From assembly GCF_000384965.1 (NCBI RefSeq), contig NZ_CM001844.1, positions 970,042 through 1,034,041 of the forward strand: a stretch of DNA of 64,000 bases, read 5' to 3'. This DNA is from Bartonella bovis 91-4. Lineage in GTDB: Bacteria > Pseudomonadota > Alphaproteobacteria > Rhizobiales > Rhizobiaceae. The notes beneath the pieces were generated by a model that saw only the letters and a list, made by a program, of their open reading frames with translations, did no database searches and was not told where the DNA came from. Within the stretch, counting starts at the first letter, position 1, and each line of letters starts with the position of its first letter. Positions 7,735 to 15,309 of this stretch are shown here, piece by piece. Both the position numbers and the translations under genes were made by a program.

Positions 7735-7775
7735 GAGTGTCATTAAGAAACGCTAATTACATCTAGGAGTTCATC

Positions 7776-8507
7776 ATGAACAATCTTATAACAATATCAG
7801 AACAAACTGTTGGGCAGGAAACTGTTCAAACAGTCAACGCACGTGACTTACATTCTTTTTTGGAGATTACATCAAAGTTTGCAGACTGGATTAAAAATCG
7901 TATTAAAGAATGTAACTTTCGAGAAAATATCGATTTTGTAACGCTTTCTAAAAATTTAGAAAACGGTGGGAAAGTAAAAGAATACCACGTTACACTAGAT
8001 ATGGGCAAACACCTCGCTATGATCGAGCGTAATGAAAAGGGACATCAAGCCCGTCAATATTTCATCGAGTGCGAACGAAAAGCAAAACAGCCTTTGGACC
8101 TCGTAAGTGCTTTGCAGAATCCTCTTACAATTAGACAACTACTTTTAGAGAGCATTACACAATTGGAAGATTTGAGAACTGAAGTTAACACGCTTAAACC
8201 AAAAGCAGAAGCGCTTGAACATTTAAAACGGTCTGATGGTCTGTTTGGTATATATGAAGCTGCAAAGGATTTAAAAGTAAAACCCAAAGAGTTTGTTAAA
8301 TACCTACAAGGCAATGATTGGGCTTATCGTCGTTTTTCAAGTGGACCTTTGTTACCTTATCAGGACAAAATCAAAAAAGGATTGATGGATTGTGTAACCA
8401 AAACCATTCAAAGACCAGACGGGACGGAAAAAAGCGTTTCCAGTGCAAAAATCACATCCAAAGGATTGGCATACCTGAGTGAAGAATTCCATGGAGGTGT
8501 GCAATGA
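7776..8507 (+). CDS. AntA/KilAC phage antirepressor
   Basis: The complete 243-residue antirepressor. The N-terminal AntA domain covers about residues 18-105 (QTVNARDLHSFLEITSKFAD, then YHVTLDMGKHLAMIERNEKG). A short coiled coil lies at 125-150 and a C-terminal KilAC/ANT domain at about 155-240 (DGLFGIYEAAKDLKVKPKEF). Such proteins counter CI-type repressors or act as regulatory DNA-binding proteins in phages. ATG 7776 is preceded by AGGAG. The gene sits behind a structured terminator-like leader, so expression is probably attenuated. The next gene overlaps by ATGA. Confidence 0.85.
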   Translation: MNNLITISEQTVGQETVQTVNARDLHSFLEITSKFADWIKNRIKECNFRENIDFVTLSKNLENGGKVKEYHVTLDMGKHLAMIERNEKGHQARQYFIECERKAKQPLDLVSALQNPLTIRQLLLESITQLEDLRTEVNTLKPKAEALEHLKRSDGLFGIYEAAKDLKVKPKEFVKYLQGNDWAYRRFSSGPLLPYQDKIKKGLMDCVTKTIQRPDGTEKSVSSAKITSKGLAYLSEEFHGGVQ

Positions 8508-8779
8508 GTAATAGTATCGACTTTTTATGTGATTTGTGGATGGCTTTGTTTCAGTTTGCTACTCGTGAGAATATTGAAATGGAGGACTGTAATACTCTGG
8601 TTGAAATTATGGACGTGGTAGAAAAAGCTTTAATTGCAAAGCTTCAAAGTGAGACTCCAGATACTCTCAAGATTCTGGCAATTCTTACAGGTTTTGGCAA
8701 TTCAGAACTTCCAAAAATGTTGGATCCTTTGTTGAAAGCTTATAGTCCGTGTTCGGATGGAGTATCTTATCAAGTGTAA
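8504..8779 (+). CDS. Small hypothetical protein coupled to the antirepressor
   Basis: A 91-residue acidic helical protein, start overlapping the antirepressor stop (ATGA). It contains a helical segment rich in Glu and Asp (ENIEMEDCNTLVEIMDVVEK). No family was recognised. Overlap and orientation say it is co-translated and probably functions with the antirepressor. A short GC-rich imperfect hairpin (about 8793-8825) follows and may terminate the operon before hisS. Confidence 0.55.
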   Translation: MSNSIDFLCDLWMALFQFATRENIEMEDCNTLVEIMDVVEKALIAKLQSETPDTLKILAILTGFGNSELPKMLDPLLKAYSPCSDGVSYQV

Positions 8780-8881
8780 AGTAAACAACATTCCCCTTCC
8801 CATCTTTTAAAGGTGGGGAGAGGTTAAGTTTTATATTTGTATGCTTAACAGGCTCCTTACATTTCTGAATAGAGAAACATC

Positions 8882-10348
8882 ATGTCTACAAAACAAAAGA
8901 AAACCAAGGCCTATTTACCACGGGGGTTTGTTGATCGCACGAGTGTAGAGTTACAAGCGCTTGAAACAATGATTGCACAGATACGTGAAGTTTATGAACT
9001 TTACGGTTTTGAAGCACTTGAAACACCGATTTTTGAATATACAAATGTGCTTGGAAAGTCTTTGCCTGATGTAGACCGCCCGAATGCAGGTGTGTTTTCT
9101 TTACAAGATGATGATGAACAATGGATGTCTTTGCGTTATGATCTCACAGCACCTCTTGCTCGCTATGTTGCTGAGAATTTTGAAGCTTTGCCAAAACCTT
9201 ATCGCAGTTACCGTTTTGGACCTGTTTTTAGTAATGACAAGCCAGGGCCAGGGCGCTTTCGTCAATTTATGCAGTTGGATGCCGATATTGTAGGAGCATC
9301 AACAGTAGCTGCTGATGCAGAAGTCTGCATGATGGCAGCAGATAGTTTAGAAAAATTAGGAATTAAGCGTGATGAGTATGTCATTCGTTTAAGTAATCGG
9401 AAAATTTTGGATGCTGTTTTGGAAAATCTTGGTTTAGGGGAAGATAAACAGGCAAACAAACGCTTAACTGTTTTTAGGGCAATTGATAAGCTTGATAGAC
9501 TTGGTTTGGAAGGAGTGCGTTTACTTTTAGGAAAAGGTCGTTTGGATGAAAGCGGTGATTTCACGAAAGGAGCGGAACTGACTGATGACCAGATTGAATA
9601 TATCATTAGCTTACTGAATGCGAGGGGCGAAACTGCAGAGGGAACAATTGATAATCTCAAAAACATAGTTGGCCATAATACTTGTGGGGTTGAAGGAGTT
9701 CGTGAACTTGAAGAAATACAGGAGATTTTTGTCGCTAGTGATTATAAGGACTGTATGAAAACTGACCCATCAGTTGTACGTGGGCTGGATTATTATACGG
9801 GGCCTGTTTTTGAAGCTGAATTACGTGACATGTGCGGACAAAAGCTTACTTTTGGATCTATTGGTGGGGGTGGACGCTATGATGGTTTGATTGCACGTTT
9901 TCGTAATGACAACGTCCCCACAACGGGTTTTTCAATTGGTTTATCACGCTTAATAGTAATTTTACAAAACACTGAAAAATTGCGTGTGATAGAAAAAACA
10001 GGCCCGGTTGTGGTGTTGATGATGGATAAAGAACCAGGCAACGTTGCACGTTATCAGAACATGGTGATGCAATTGCGCAATGAAGGCATTCGTTCTGAAG
10101 TATATTTAGGGGAGTCAGGTATTAAAGCACAAATGAAATATGCAGATCGACGCCGTGCACCTTGTGTGGTGATACAAGGGTCACAAGAATGTGAGCGTGG
10201 AGTAGTTCAGATTAAAGATTTGGTAGAAGGTGCGCGTTTAGCCAATGAAATTAAGGATAATCAAACATGGCGTGAAAGCCGCCCAGCGCAAATAACTGTT
10301 AAAGAAAATCAATTGGTTCAAACGGTGCAGGATATTTTGAGAAAATAA
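8882..10348 (+). CDS. hisS: Histidyl-tRNA synthetase, alphaproteobacterial type
   Basis: Charges tRNA-His with histidine in the cytoplasm (class II synthetase). The 488-residue length matches the family. Motif 2 lies at about residues 107-135 ([20 protein letters not shown]), the HisA signature at about 300 ([15 protein letters not shown]), a motif 3 glycine-rich stretch at about 340-360, and an anticodon-binding domain over about the last 90 residues. The divergent motif 2 is that of alphaproteobacterial HisRS, whose tRNA-His is read differently from E. coli. It is a host housekeeping gene, yet phage genes lie 100 bp upstream and phage-associated toxin-antitoxin genes follow. Reading frame and motifs are intact. 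Confidence 0.95.
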   Translation: MSTKQKKTKAYLPRGFVDRTSVELQALETMIAQIREVYELYGFEALETPIFEYTNVLGKSLPDVDRPNAGVFSLQDDDEQWMSLRYDLTAPLARYVAENFEALPKPYRSYRFGPVFSNDKPGPGRFRQFMQLDADIVGASTVAADAEVCMMAADSLEKLGIKRDEYVIRLSNRKILDAVLENLGLGEDKQANKRLTVFRAIDKLDRLGLEGVRLLLGKGRLDESGDFTKGAELTDDQIEYIISLLNARGETAEGTIDNLKNIVGHNTCGVEGVRELEEIQEIFVASDYKDCMKTDPSVVRGLDYYTGPVFEAELRDMCGQKLTFGSIGGGGRYDGLIARFRNDNVPTTGFSIGLSRLIVILQNTEKLRVIEKTGPVVVLMMDKEPGNVARYQNMVMQLRNEGIRSEVYLGESGIKAQMKYADRRRAPCVVIQGSQECERGVVQIKDLVEGARLANEIKDNQTWRESRPAQITVKENQLVQTVQDILRK

Positions 10349-10435
10349 AAACAGCACAAATTCCTATGTGAGTGGAAGCTGAACACCCAATCTATGTTTA
10401 CGCATAACTCTGTTTTTGCGAACGATTATGTCAGC

Positions 10436-10741
10436 CTATCGTATCGAGCGGAGCATAGCATCGCGTAAAATAGCATTAATTCGCGTCTGATAACCTTTAC
10501 CTTGACTTTTAAGCCATGCCAACACATCGGAATCTACACGCACAGTCGTTACAGTTTTAGTTGGCTTGTAAAATGGATTACGGACAACGTTTTTCCAAAA
10601 TGCGCTATCTAGTGGTGGAATATCGCTATAATCAATTTCATTGTCGGACATTTTAGCCAATTTATTAATTTCAACTTTCTGCTCATCAGTCAAAGGCGGT
10701 AGATTATTCACATCAACCTCATAACGAATTTTCTTCTTCAT
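10436..10741 (-). CDS. brnA: BrnA-type antitoxin
   Basis: A 101-residue protein with the BrnA layout: a charged N-terminus with DSAFWKNVVRNPFYKP, then a ribbon-helix-helix-like C-terminus (TVRVDSDVLAWLKSQGKGYQ, then TRINAILRDAML). BrnA neutralises the RNase toxin BrnT and represses the operon. It is the second gene of a brnT-brnA operon, overlapping brnT by 23 bases. A palindrome upstream of brnT (11031-11044) is the likely operator. Confidence 0.85.
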   Translation of the reverse strand: MKKKIRYEVDVNNLPPLTDEQKVEINKLAKMSDNEIDYSDIPPLDSAFWKNVVRNPFYKPTKTVTTVRVDSDVLAWLKSQGKGYQTRINAILRDAMLRSIR

Positions 10742-11018
10742 AACGTTTTCTCTCTTTCAAACTGGCACGTCGTGCCGAAATAATACGAATTACCTCTTTC
10801 CCATCTTTATCGTCATAGATAGTATGAGCTACCAGTAGTAATAAAAAGCCATTTACAAGTCCCAAAGTTTGCCAACGATATTCTCCATTTTCAATACGAT
10901 CCTGTCTAGTCATAGCAAATGGATCTGCAAAGACACGAACAGCTACCTCAAAACTTATACGGTGCTTTCGGAGATTGCTTTCCGCTTTAGTTTTATCCCA
11001 CTCAAATCTTATTTTCAT
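10719..11018 (-). CDS. brnT: BrnT-type RNase toxin
   Basis: A 99-residue protein beginning with the BrnT signature (RFEWDKTKAESNLRKHRISF) and ending with IRIISARRASLKERKRYEE. BrnT folds like RelE and degrades RNA when unbound by BrnA. Toxin first and antitoxin second is the normal order. The pair lies antisense between hisS and the phage ssb gene. It probably stabilises the prophage or the locus. Confidence 0.85.
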   Translation of the reverse strand: MKIRFEWDKTKAESNLRKHRISFEVAVRVFADPFAMTRQDRIENGEYRWQTLGLVNGFLLLLVAHTIYDDKDGKEVIRIISARRASLKERKRYEEENSL

Positions 11019-11030
11019 ACTTTATTGTTA

Positions 11031-11044
11031 ATACATTTATGTAT
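11031..11044. promoter_or_regulatory. Palindrome upstream of brnTA, likely autoregulatory operator
   Basis: A perfect inverted repeat ATACAT-TT-ATGTAT, 13 bases upstream of the brnT start. A closely similar palindrome (TACAT-TTT-ATGTA) overlaps the start of the second brnT at 22766-22778. BrnA proteins repress their own promoters, so these are candidate BrnA sites. Confidence 0.5.
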
Positions 11045-11569
11045 ATACGTCAAGAGTTTTAATTTTGATATATTTTATACTCTATGTACTTTGCACTGAG
11101 CTTTTATTATTTTGTCTTGCTAATGGGTTTCCACTCACACGAACGTTTTTCGTATTCATTATGCTTTAAAATATCTCTTGCTAAGTTTGAACTGATCTCA
11201 TTGTAATGAGGCATCTTCATTATTAGATATGTTTTATGTTATAATTCCAGTGATATAATTTAGAGAGCGCGTGTGCAATTTGTCCCCTATGACACATGCA
11301 TACATGTACTTCAAAACAAGTAATTGCAATGCGTTTTTTTATCTAAAAACAGCTGATTGCACTGGTTTATAATTTGCTTAACATCAAGCAATGAAATTAT
11401 AGCACACAAAACATCATTTATGCACTAATAAAATAAACAATAAACTGTTTATTTTCAATAATTTATACCATTTTTTCTTTGGAAAATGCACTATATTATG
11501 ATAGTGTAAAAATAGCTTTTCATATCCTCATTTCGTTTCAATTATTTTCCTTAGAAAAGATATAAAAAC
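11045..11569. other. Intergenic region between brnT and ssb
   Basis: AT-rich and without a credible ORF. It should contain the ssb promoter. The only clear structure is an inverted repeat CACTAT-ATTATG-ATAGTG at 11489-11506, sixty bases before ssb, overlapping a TATTAT -10-like hexamer. It could be an operator. Confidence 0.5.
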
Positions 11570-12019
11570 ATGATCAATAAAGTAATTTTAGTCGGCTATC
11601 TGGGTGCCGATCCAGAAAGCAGAATAATGCCATCTGGAGTAGAAGTGGCAAATTTTCGTATAGGCACGTCTCAAAAGTATTTAGACAAAGCAACGGGGCA
11701 AAAAGTAGAAAAAACAGAATGGCATTCTGTCGTTGTTTTTAATCCACATCTTGCAAAGGTTGCACTTCAGTATCTGAGTAAAGGTTCCAAGGTTTATGTT
11801 GAAGGTCAATTACAGACGCGTAAATGGCAAGATAAAAGCGGGCAAACACACTACACAACAGAAATTGTCTTGTCTCAATATAAGGGTGAATTGAAAATCC
11901 TTAATAATGTTCAAAAAGATAATGTTGATATGGCCGTTCAAGAGCAAACAATGGCGTGGGAGAACAGTAGACAACAACAGTATTCAGAAACGACTTTGAA
12001 TGACAAAATCCCGTTTTAA
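11570..12019 (+). CDS. ssb: Single-stranded DNA-binding protein, phage copy
   Basis: Binds and protects single-stranded DNA during replication and recombination. The OB-fold covers about residues 1-107 ([20 protein letters not shown], then [20 protein letters not shown]). A short linker follows. The C-terminal tail ends NDKIPF, the usual partner-binding peptide with slightly weaker acidity than the chromosomal DDDIPF. At 149 residues it is smaller than typical rhizobial chromosomal Ssb, consistent with a phage paralogue. The next gene follows after 14 bases with its own AGGAG. Confidence 0.9.
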   Translation: MINKVILVGYLGADPESRIMPSGVEVANFRIGTSQKYLDKATGQKVEKTEWHSVVVFNPHLAKVALQYLSKGSKVYVEGQLQTRKWQDKSGQTHYTTEIVLSQYKGELKILNNVQKDNVDMAVQEQTMAWENSRQQQYSETTLNDKIPF

Positions 12020-12033
12020 TCAGGAGAGTTATC

Positions 12034-12579
12034 ATGAAAAAACGCAAGAAACGGGGAAGACCTAGAATAGTCGGTCAAAGAAGAGAACCCAATGGACGTA
12101 TCTCGCGTGCAAAAACACCTCGTGAGCCTGTTGATCAGTTAACTCTTGAAATGCGTGCCAAGCGTTATGGGGTGAGTGTTCAAGAGGCAAAAAACCCGCT
12201 TATGGGCACTTATGTAGGGCGGTTATATTTATTGGAAAAAAAGATTAATCAAGATCAGTATGATGCGTCACAACAGTATATTCAGGTGTTAAACGATTAT
12301 CGGTGTGCGAAAGGATTGCCCGGAGCAATATATAATGAAATGCCAACATCTTCTGATGATAGAGAAAGGGACAAGTGGGTTGAAATAGCAACCGACCGCT
12401 ATAAAGCTATGCAAGAGGTTATCAGAGAAACACAGGGGATATATCGTCAATATAATCTTCATGCTGCATTGCAGTATATCGTTATTGAAGACCAACAACT
12501 GGAATATCTTGTCAATTCTCTACGCATCGCTCTAAACGCTCTTCAGAAATACTGTCCGGAAAAGAAAAAAACTTTGTAA
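12034..12579 (+). CDS. Hypothetical phage protein, basic N-terminus
   Basis: A 181-residue protein. It opens with a very basic stretch (KKRKKRGRPRIVGQRREPNG) containing an AT-hook-like GRPR. A helical domain follows (YGVSVQEAKNPLMGTYVGRL) with a C-terminal helical part. The family is common in rhizobial prophages beside ssb or terminase genes, but no function is known to me. The basic start suggests nucleic-acid binding. It lies in the ssb operon and is followed by the antisense higBA pair. Confidence 0.6.
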   Translation: MKKRKKRGRPRIVGQRREPNGRISRAKTPREPVDQLTLEMRAKRYGVSVQEAKNPLMGTYVGRLYLLEKKINQDQYDASQQYIQVLNDYRCAKGLPGAIYNEMPTSSDDRERDKWVEIATDRYKAMQEVIRETQGIYRQYNLHAALQYIVIEDQQLEYLVNSLRIALNALQKYCPEKKKTL

Positions 12580-12600
12580 GTTCCAGCTTTAATGTGGTTT

Positions 12601-12909
12601 TCAAATAATATGAATAGTTGGAACTTTACTAACATCTGTTTCACGCTCAGCATGCCAAGCATCATAAGCTGCTTGCATACGCAACCAGACAGCAGCACCA
12701 TCCCCAAACAATTTACCTAGACGAGCTGAAACGGAAGGAGAAACTGGTTTTTTTGTTTTCAAAATATCATAAAGATGCTGGCGTGATATCCCAAGCATTT
12801 GTGCAATTTCTAATTTTGTTTTGCCAGTTGCTGGAATAATTTCTGCCAGTAAATCACCTGGATGAGAAGGACAGCGGTTTCTTTTGCATTGTACAGGAAT
12901 ATCATTCAT
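12601..12909 (-). CDS. higA: HigA-type antitoxin
   Basis: A 102-residue XRE-family antitoxin with CPSHPGDLLAEIIPATGKTK and an HTH (LEIAQMLGISRQHLYDILKT). It ends with the DGAAVWLRMQAAYDAWHAER segment typical of HigA/VapI-like proteins. The start is ATG 12909 behind AGGAG. It is the downstream partner of the toxin gene at 12920; HigA binds toxin and operon promoter. Confidence 0.85.
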   Translation of the reverse strand: MNDIPVQCKRNRCPSHPGDLLAEIIPATGKTKLEIAQMLGISRQHLYDILKTKKPVSPSVSARLGKLFGDGAAVWLRMQAAYDAWHAERETDVSKVPTIHII

Positions 12910-12919
12910 AATTTTACTC

Positions 12920-13198
12920 CTAGTGATATTGTTCAAGATTAACACGATAAGCATTACATGAGTCAAATTCAAATGTGATACACCATGGCCCATTCACATG
13001 TACGGTGTAACGAGTGGGGTGAAATCCAATCAAAGCGTGAAAATTAAATCCTGGAAGATTCATGTCTTCGGGTTTTTCAGCAACATCTAAACGGTCAAGA
13101 CGGACAATGATCCGTTTAAAAAGTCTCTTGTCAATTTTGGATGAATTTCCCGTCGCAAATAATTCAGCCAGTGTTTTGCTTTTAAACGTTTTAATCAT
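12920..13198 (-). CDS. higB: HigB-type mRNA-cleaving toxin
   Basis: A 92-residue RelE/HigB-fold protein (MIKTFKSKTLAELFATGNSS, then PGFNFHALIGFHPTRYTVHV and NGPWCITFEF). HigB cleaves mRNA at the ribosome. Toxin before antitoxin is the characteristic hig order, with a 10-base gap to higA. It lies antisense between the ssb operon and the head operon. Confidence 0.85.
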   Translation of the reverse strand: MIKTFKSKTLAELFATGNSSKIDKRLFKRIIVRLDRLDVAEKPEDMNLPGFNFHALIGFHPTRYTVHVNGPWCITFEFDSCNAYRVNLEQYH

Positions 13199-13315
13199 GT
13201 CATATTTTATAGTATAAAAAAAATAGAAACGTCAACAGAAAGCTTACATTTATACTTAGAAAGTACCAGATTTAGGTTTGTGAAAATAAAAAATACCAGA
13301 TTATGATTTTTTTAA

Positions 13316-13344
13316 TTGACAGGGGGATAAAAATCGTATTTAAT
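13316..13344 (+). promoter_or_regulatory. Strong promoter ahead of the head operon
   Basis: A consensus TTGACA -35 (13316-13321), 17 nt, and TTTAAT -10 (13339-13344). Two terminators lie between this promoter and the first head-region gene, so it probably makes a short RNA or is controlled by antitermination. Confidence 0.6.
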
Positions 13345-13422
13345 GACATTGCTGCACTAGTTTTATTGCGTCCAAAATTGAGTATTCATGTAAGTTCTTC
13401 TTGCCGTTAACGTCTTTGAAAG

Positions 13423-13444
13423 CCCTGCAAATGCAGGGTTTTTT
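13423..13444 (+). terminator. Rho-independent terminator
   Basis: A perfect 6-bp stem CCCTGC-AAAT-GCAGGG followed by six Ts. It lies about 70 bases downstream of the predicted start of the 13316 promoter, giving an RNA of about 95 nt. Confidence 0.75.
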
Positions 13445-13479
13445 GTTAAACAAATCAAATTCAGTCACTCCTATTTATT

Positions 13480-13516
13480 GACCTCCTCTCTTCCTCCCGA
13501 GAGTGAGGTCTTTTTT
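13480..13516 (+). terminator. Second terminator-like hairpin before the head operon
   Basis: GACCTC pairs with GAGGTC (13480-13485 and 13505-13510), with an inner CTCTC/GAGAG helix, followed by six Ts. It stands directly before the first gene of the operon, so read-through or antitermination is needed for late expression from the 13316 promoter. Confidence 0.6.
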
Positions 13517-13544
13517 ATATCTTAATTTCTCAAAAGGAATAATT

Positions 13545-13892
13545 ATGGAAAAAGTACAAGCAGTCATCACAAGACCTATGTGCGTCCTTGGTGACAACAA
13601 AGCCACTGTCCGTTTTGAACCTTCCACACCAAGTAATCCATTCGTTGAGATTTCCTCGCAAGTCTATGATCGTCTTAAACGTGCTGGTGCTGCTAAGCTT
13701 TATCAAGAATGGCTATCACAAACTGTTGAGGAAAAACCAAAGCCTAATGAGCAAGAGGTCTCTACAGACGTAGATACGCAAGAAGTTACACAGGTTGTTG
13801 AAGAAACTGAACAAACGTCTATAGAAACCGACGAACAGTCTAAAAAAACGAAAGCTTCTAAATCATCAACGCGTGGAACAAAAAAGGTTTAG
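13545..13892 (+). CDS. Hypothetical head-region protein with disordered tail
   Basis: A 115-residue protein. The N-terminal half (about 1-60) is compact (AVITRPMCVLGDNKATVRFE). The C-terminal half is Glu/Thr/Gln-rich and ends in a Lys/Ser tail, so it is likely disordered. ATG 13545 sits behind AAAGGA. It is the first gene of the packaging/head operon. Small proteins of this kind often precede the gpZ-like gene in rhizobial prophages; the function is not known. Confidence 0.55.
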   Translation: MEKVQAVITRPMCVLGDNKATVRFEPSTPSNPFVEISSQVYDRLKRAGAAKLYQEWLSQTVEEKPKPNEQEVSTDVDTQEVTQVVEETEQTSIETDEQSKKTKASKSSTRGTKKV

Positions 13893-13895
13893 ATT

Positions 13896-14483
13896 TTGGC
13901 GTTAAAGATCCATGCCAAGTGGTATCTGCAACAAGCAGAAAATACTTTTACAAGTCTTCAAGCCCCACGTCTTCATTGGGCTTTGCGTAATGCTATTAAT
14001 ACCACAGCCAAACAGGTTAAGCGTTTTGCTGAAAAGAAGGTTGCAGAGGATGCTTCAATTCCACCAAAACGCGTTAAAAAAGGTGTCTACATTAACGGCA
14101 AAGCCACAGCAAAATTTCTTGAAGCCGATATCATTGGTTCAGCTTCTCCCCTCCCTCTTAAGATCTTTAAGGCAAGGGAAACCAAGCGTGGCGTCATTTA
14201 CAAAATCTTTGGCAAAAGAGAAGTCATACCTCATGGTTTCATTCGAGGGGGAAAGTTTCCAGAGCGTGTTAATCTAAAGATGGGAGGACACGTGTTTGCG
14301 AGAACAAGTGGAGATAAGTTTCCAATCGCAAAACAAGAAGGCACCTCGATTGCCTATGTCATGTCTAAACCAAAGGTCTCAAGTTCTATTGAACACCATG
14401 CTCGTGAGAGGCTAACTAAAAATATACAGAGCCAAATTGCTCGGCAAGAATATATGGTCAATCAAAAGGCCACACACTCTTAA
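13896..14483 (+). CDS. Minor tail protein Z-like
   Basis: A 195-residue protein resembling the phage minor tail protein Z family: helical N-terminus (LRNAINTTAKQVKRFAEKKV), then IPPKRVKKGVYI and a C-terminal TSIAYVMSKPKV. In lambda gpZ acts in tail-to-head connection. The only start in frame near the previous stop is TTG 13896, three bases after it. Its position before terS rather than among tail genes is unusual for lambda but recurs in rhizobial prophages. Confidence 0.65.
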   Translation: MALKIHAKWYLQQAENTFTSLQAPRLHWALRNAINTTAKQVKRFAEKKVAEDASIPPKRVKKGVYINGKATAKFLEADIIGSASPLPLKIFKARETKRGVIYKIFGKREVIPHGFIRGGKFPERVNLKMGGHVFARTSGDKFPIAKQEGTSIAYVMSKPKVSSSIEHHARERLTKNIQSQIARQEYMVNQKATHS

Positions 14484-14740
14484 ACCATACCAATTTATAG
14501 ACAAGAATATGATGATTTTAATGTTTCAAATCAAATTATTGAGAGAAAAGTTTTTAAAAGGTACTTTCCAGTGGGATGGGGGGGTGCGGGGCAATCAAGC
14601 GCGACATATCGCTAGCGACAAATTTTTTAAATGACTGTACATTGTACACATAAATTATTGATAAATAACGTATTATTATGCGCCACCTTCCTTCCATGGT
14701 GAGGTAGCTTTTAAGCCATAATATTCAATCACGGAAAATT
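14484..14740. other. Non-coding spacer before terS with GC-rich patch, candidate cos/packaging region
   Basis: Unlike its AT-rich surroundings, 14571-14620 is G-rich (GGGATGGGGGGGTGCGGGGC) and ends with a CGCTAGCG palindrome (14611-14618). A GTACATTGTAC palindrome follows at 14637-14647. A cos or pac site is expected immediately upstream of the small terminase gene. This is inference from position and composition. Confidence 0.35.
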
Positions 14741-15309
14741 ATGAACAAAAAGACCAGAGAAGGCCTATCAGCTCGAGCGTTTGCAAAGAAGATGGGTGTT
14801 TATCCTAATGCGGTTATTGCTCGTTTTAAGACGGGAAAGTTTAATGAAGCCCTTTATGATGATGGTTCTATCAATGAAGAATTAGCAACAGCTTTATGGA
14901 ATGAGAATCCCACCAAGCAAGCCTATGTTGTAGGCGAAGATGGAAAGCCTCGCACAAAGACAAAGCAAACTTCTATAGAAGGAGCTAATGAACACAAGAT
15001 AAAACTCCAAAGAATGCAAGTTGCTCTTGAAAGTGAGACAATTGACCTTGAGCAAAAAAAGAAACAACACTTGACCGTGAAGAAGTAAAGAGGGCAGCAC
15101 GTAATTTTGGAAGAGCTTATCGTGATATCATGCTGCATTTTCCTCATCGCTTTGGTGCACGTATTGCAGCTCAGGTTGAGTGTGATGGCGCAAGCCTGAT
15201 TGGTGCCATTGATCATTATATCCGAGAAGCTTTACAGGAAATAAATAAAATTCCCGTTCCTTTCCATGATCAGGATACTCAAGGTCATAAGGAAGAGAAG
15301 AGTGACTGA
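14741..15309 (+). CDS. Terminase small subunit, read across a -1 frameshift site
   Basis: The first frame (14741-15088) encodes an N-terminal DNA-binding part (GLSARAFAKKMGVYPNAVIA) and a central helix, and would stop after LTVKK. The -1 frame continues as ETTLDREEVKRAARNF, then HFPHRFGARIAAQVECDG, and ends at 15309. This is the expected C-terminal half of rhizobial phage small terminases. The overlap holds a canonical slippery heptamer A AAA AAG at 15055-15061 in the correct phase, so the full protein (about 189 residues) can be made by -1 slippage. A simple base loss in the A7 tract is the alternative. The role is to recognise packaging sites and load the large subunit. The large-subunit GTG overlaps its end. 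Confidence 0.7.

Noticed and set aside
7380-7736. 118-codon plus-strand open frame covering the leader of the antirepressor
   Set aside because: It has no good ribosome-binding site, no recognisable protein, and it runs through the promoter and RNA helices.
8793-8825. Family of GGGGAGG-type hairpins at 8793-8825, about 14682-14706 and 22149-22173
   Set aside because: Each ends or precedes a module, but the stems are imperfect and differ; not strong enough to call a repeat family.
13896-13898. TTG start of the gpZ-like gene as a sign of a broken gene
   Set aside because: The frame is open for the full family length and TTG starts are used by phages; there is no ATG in frame nearby.
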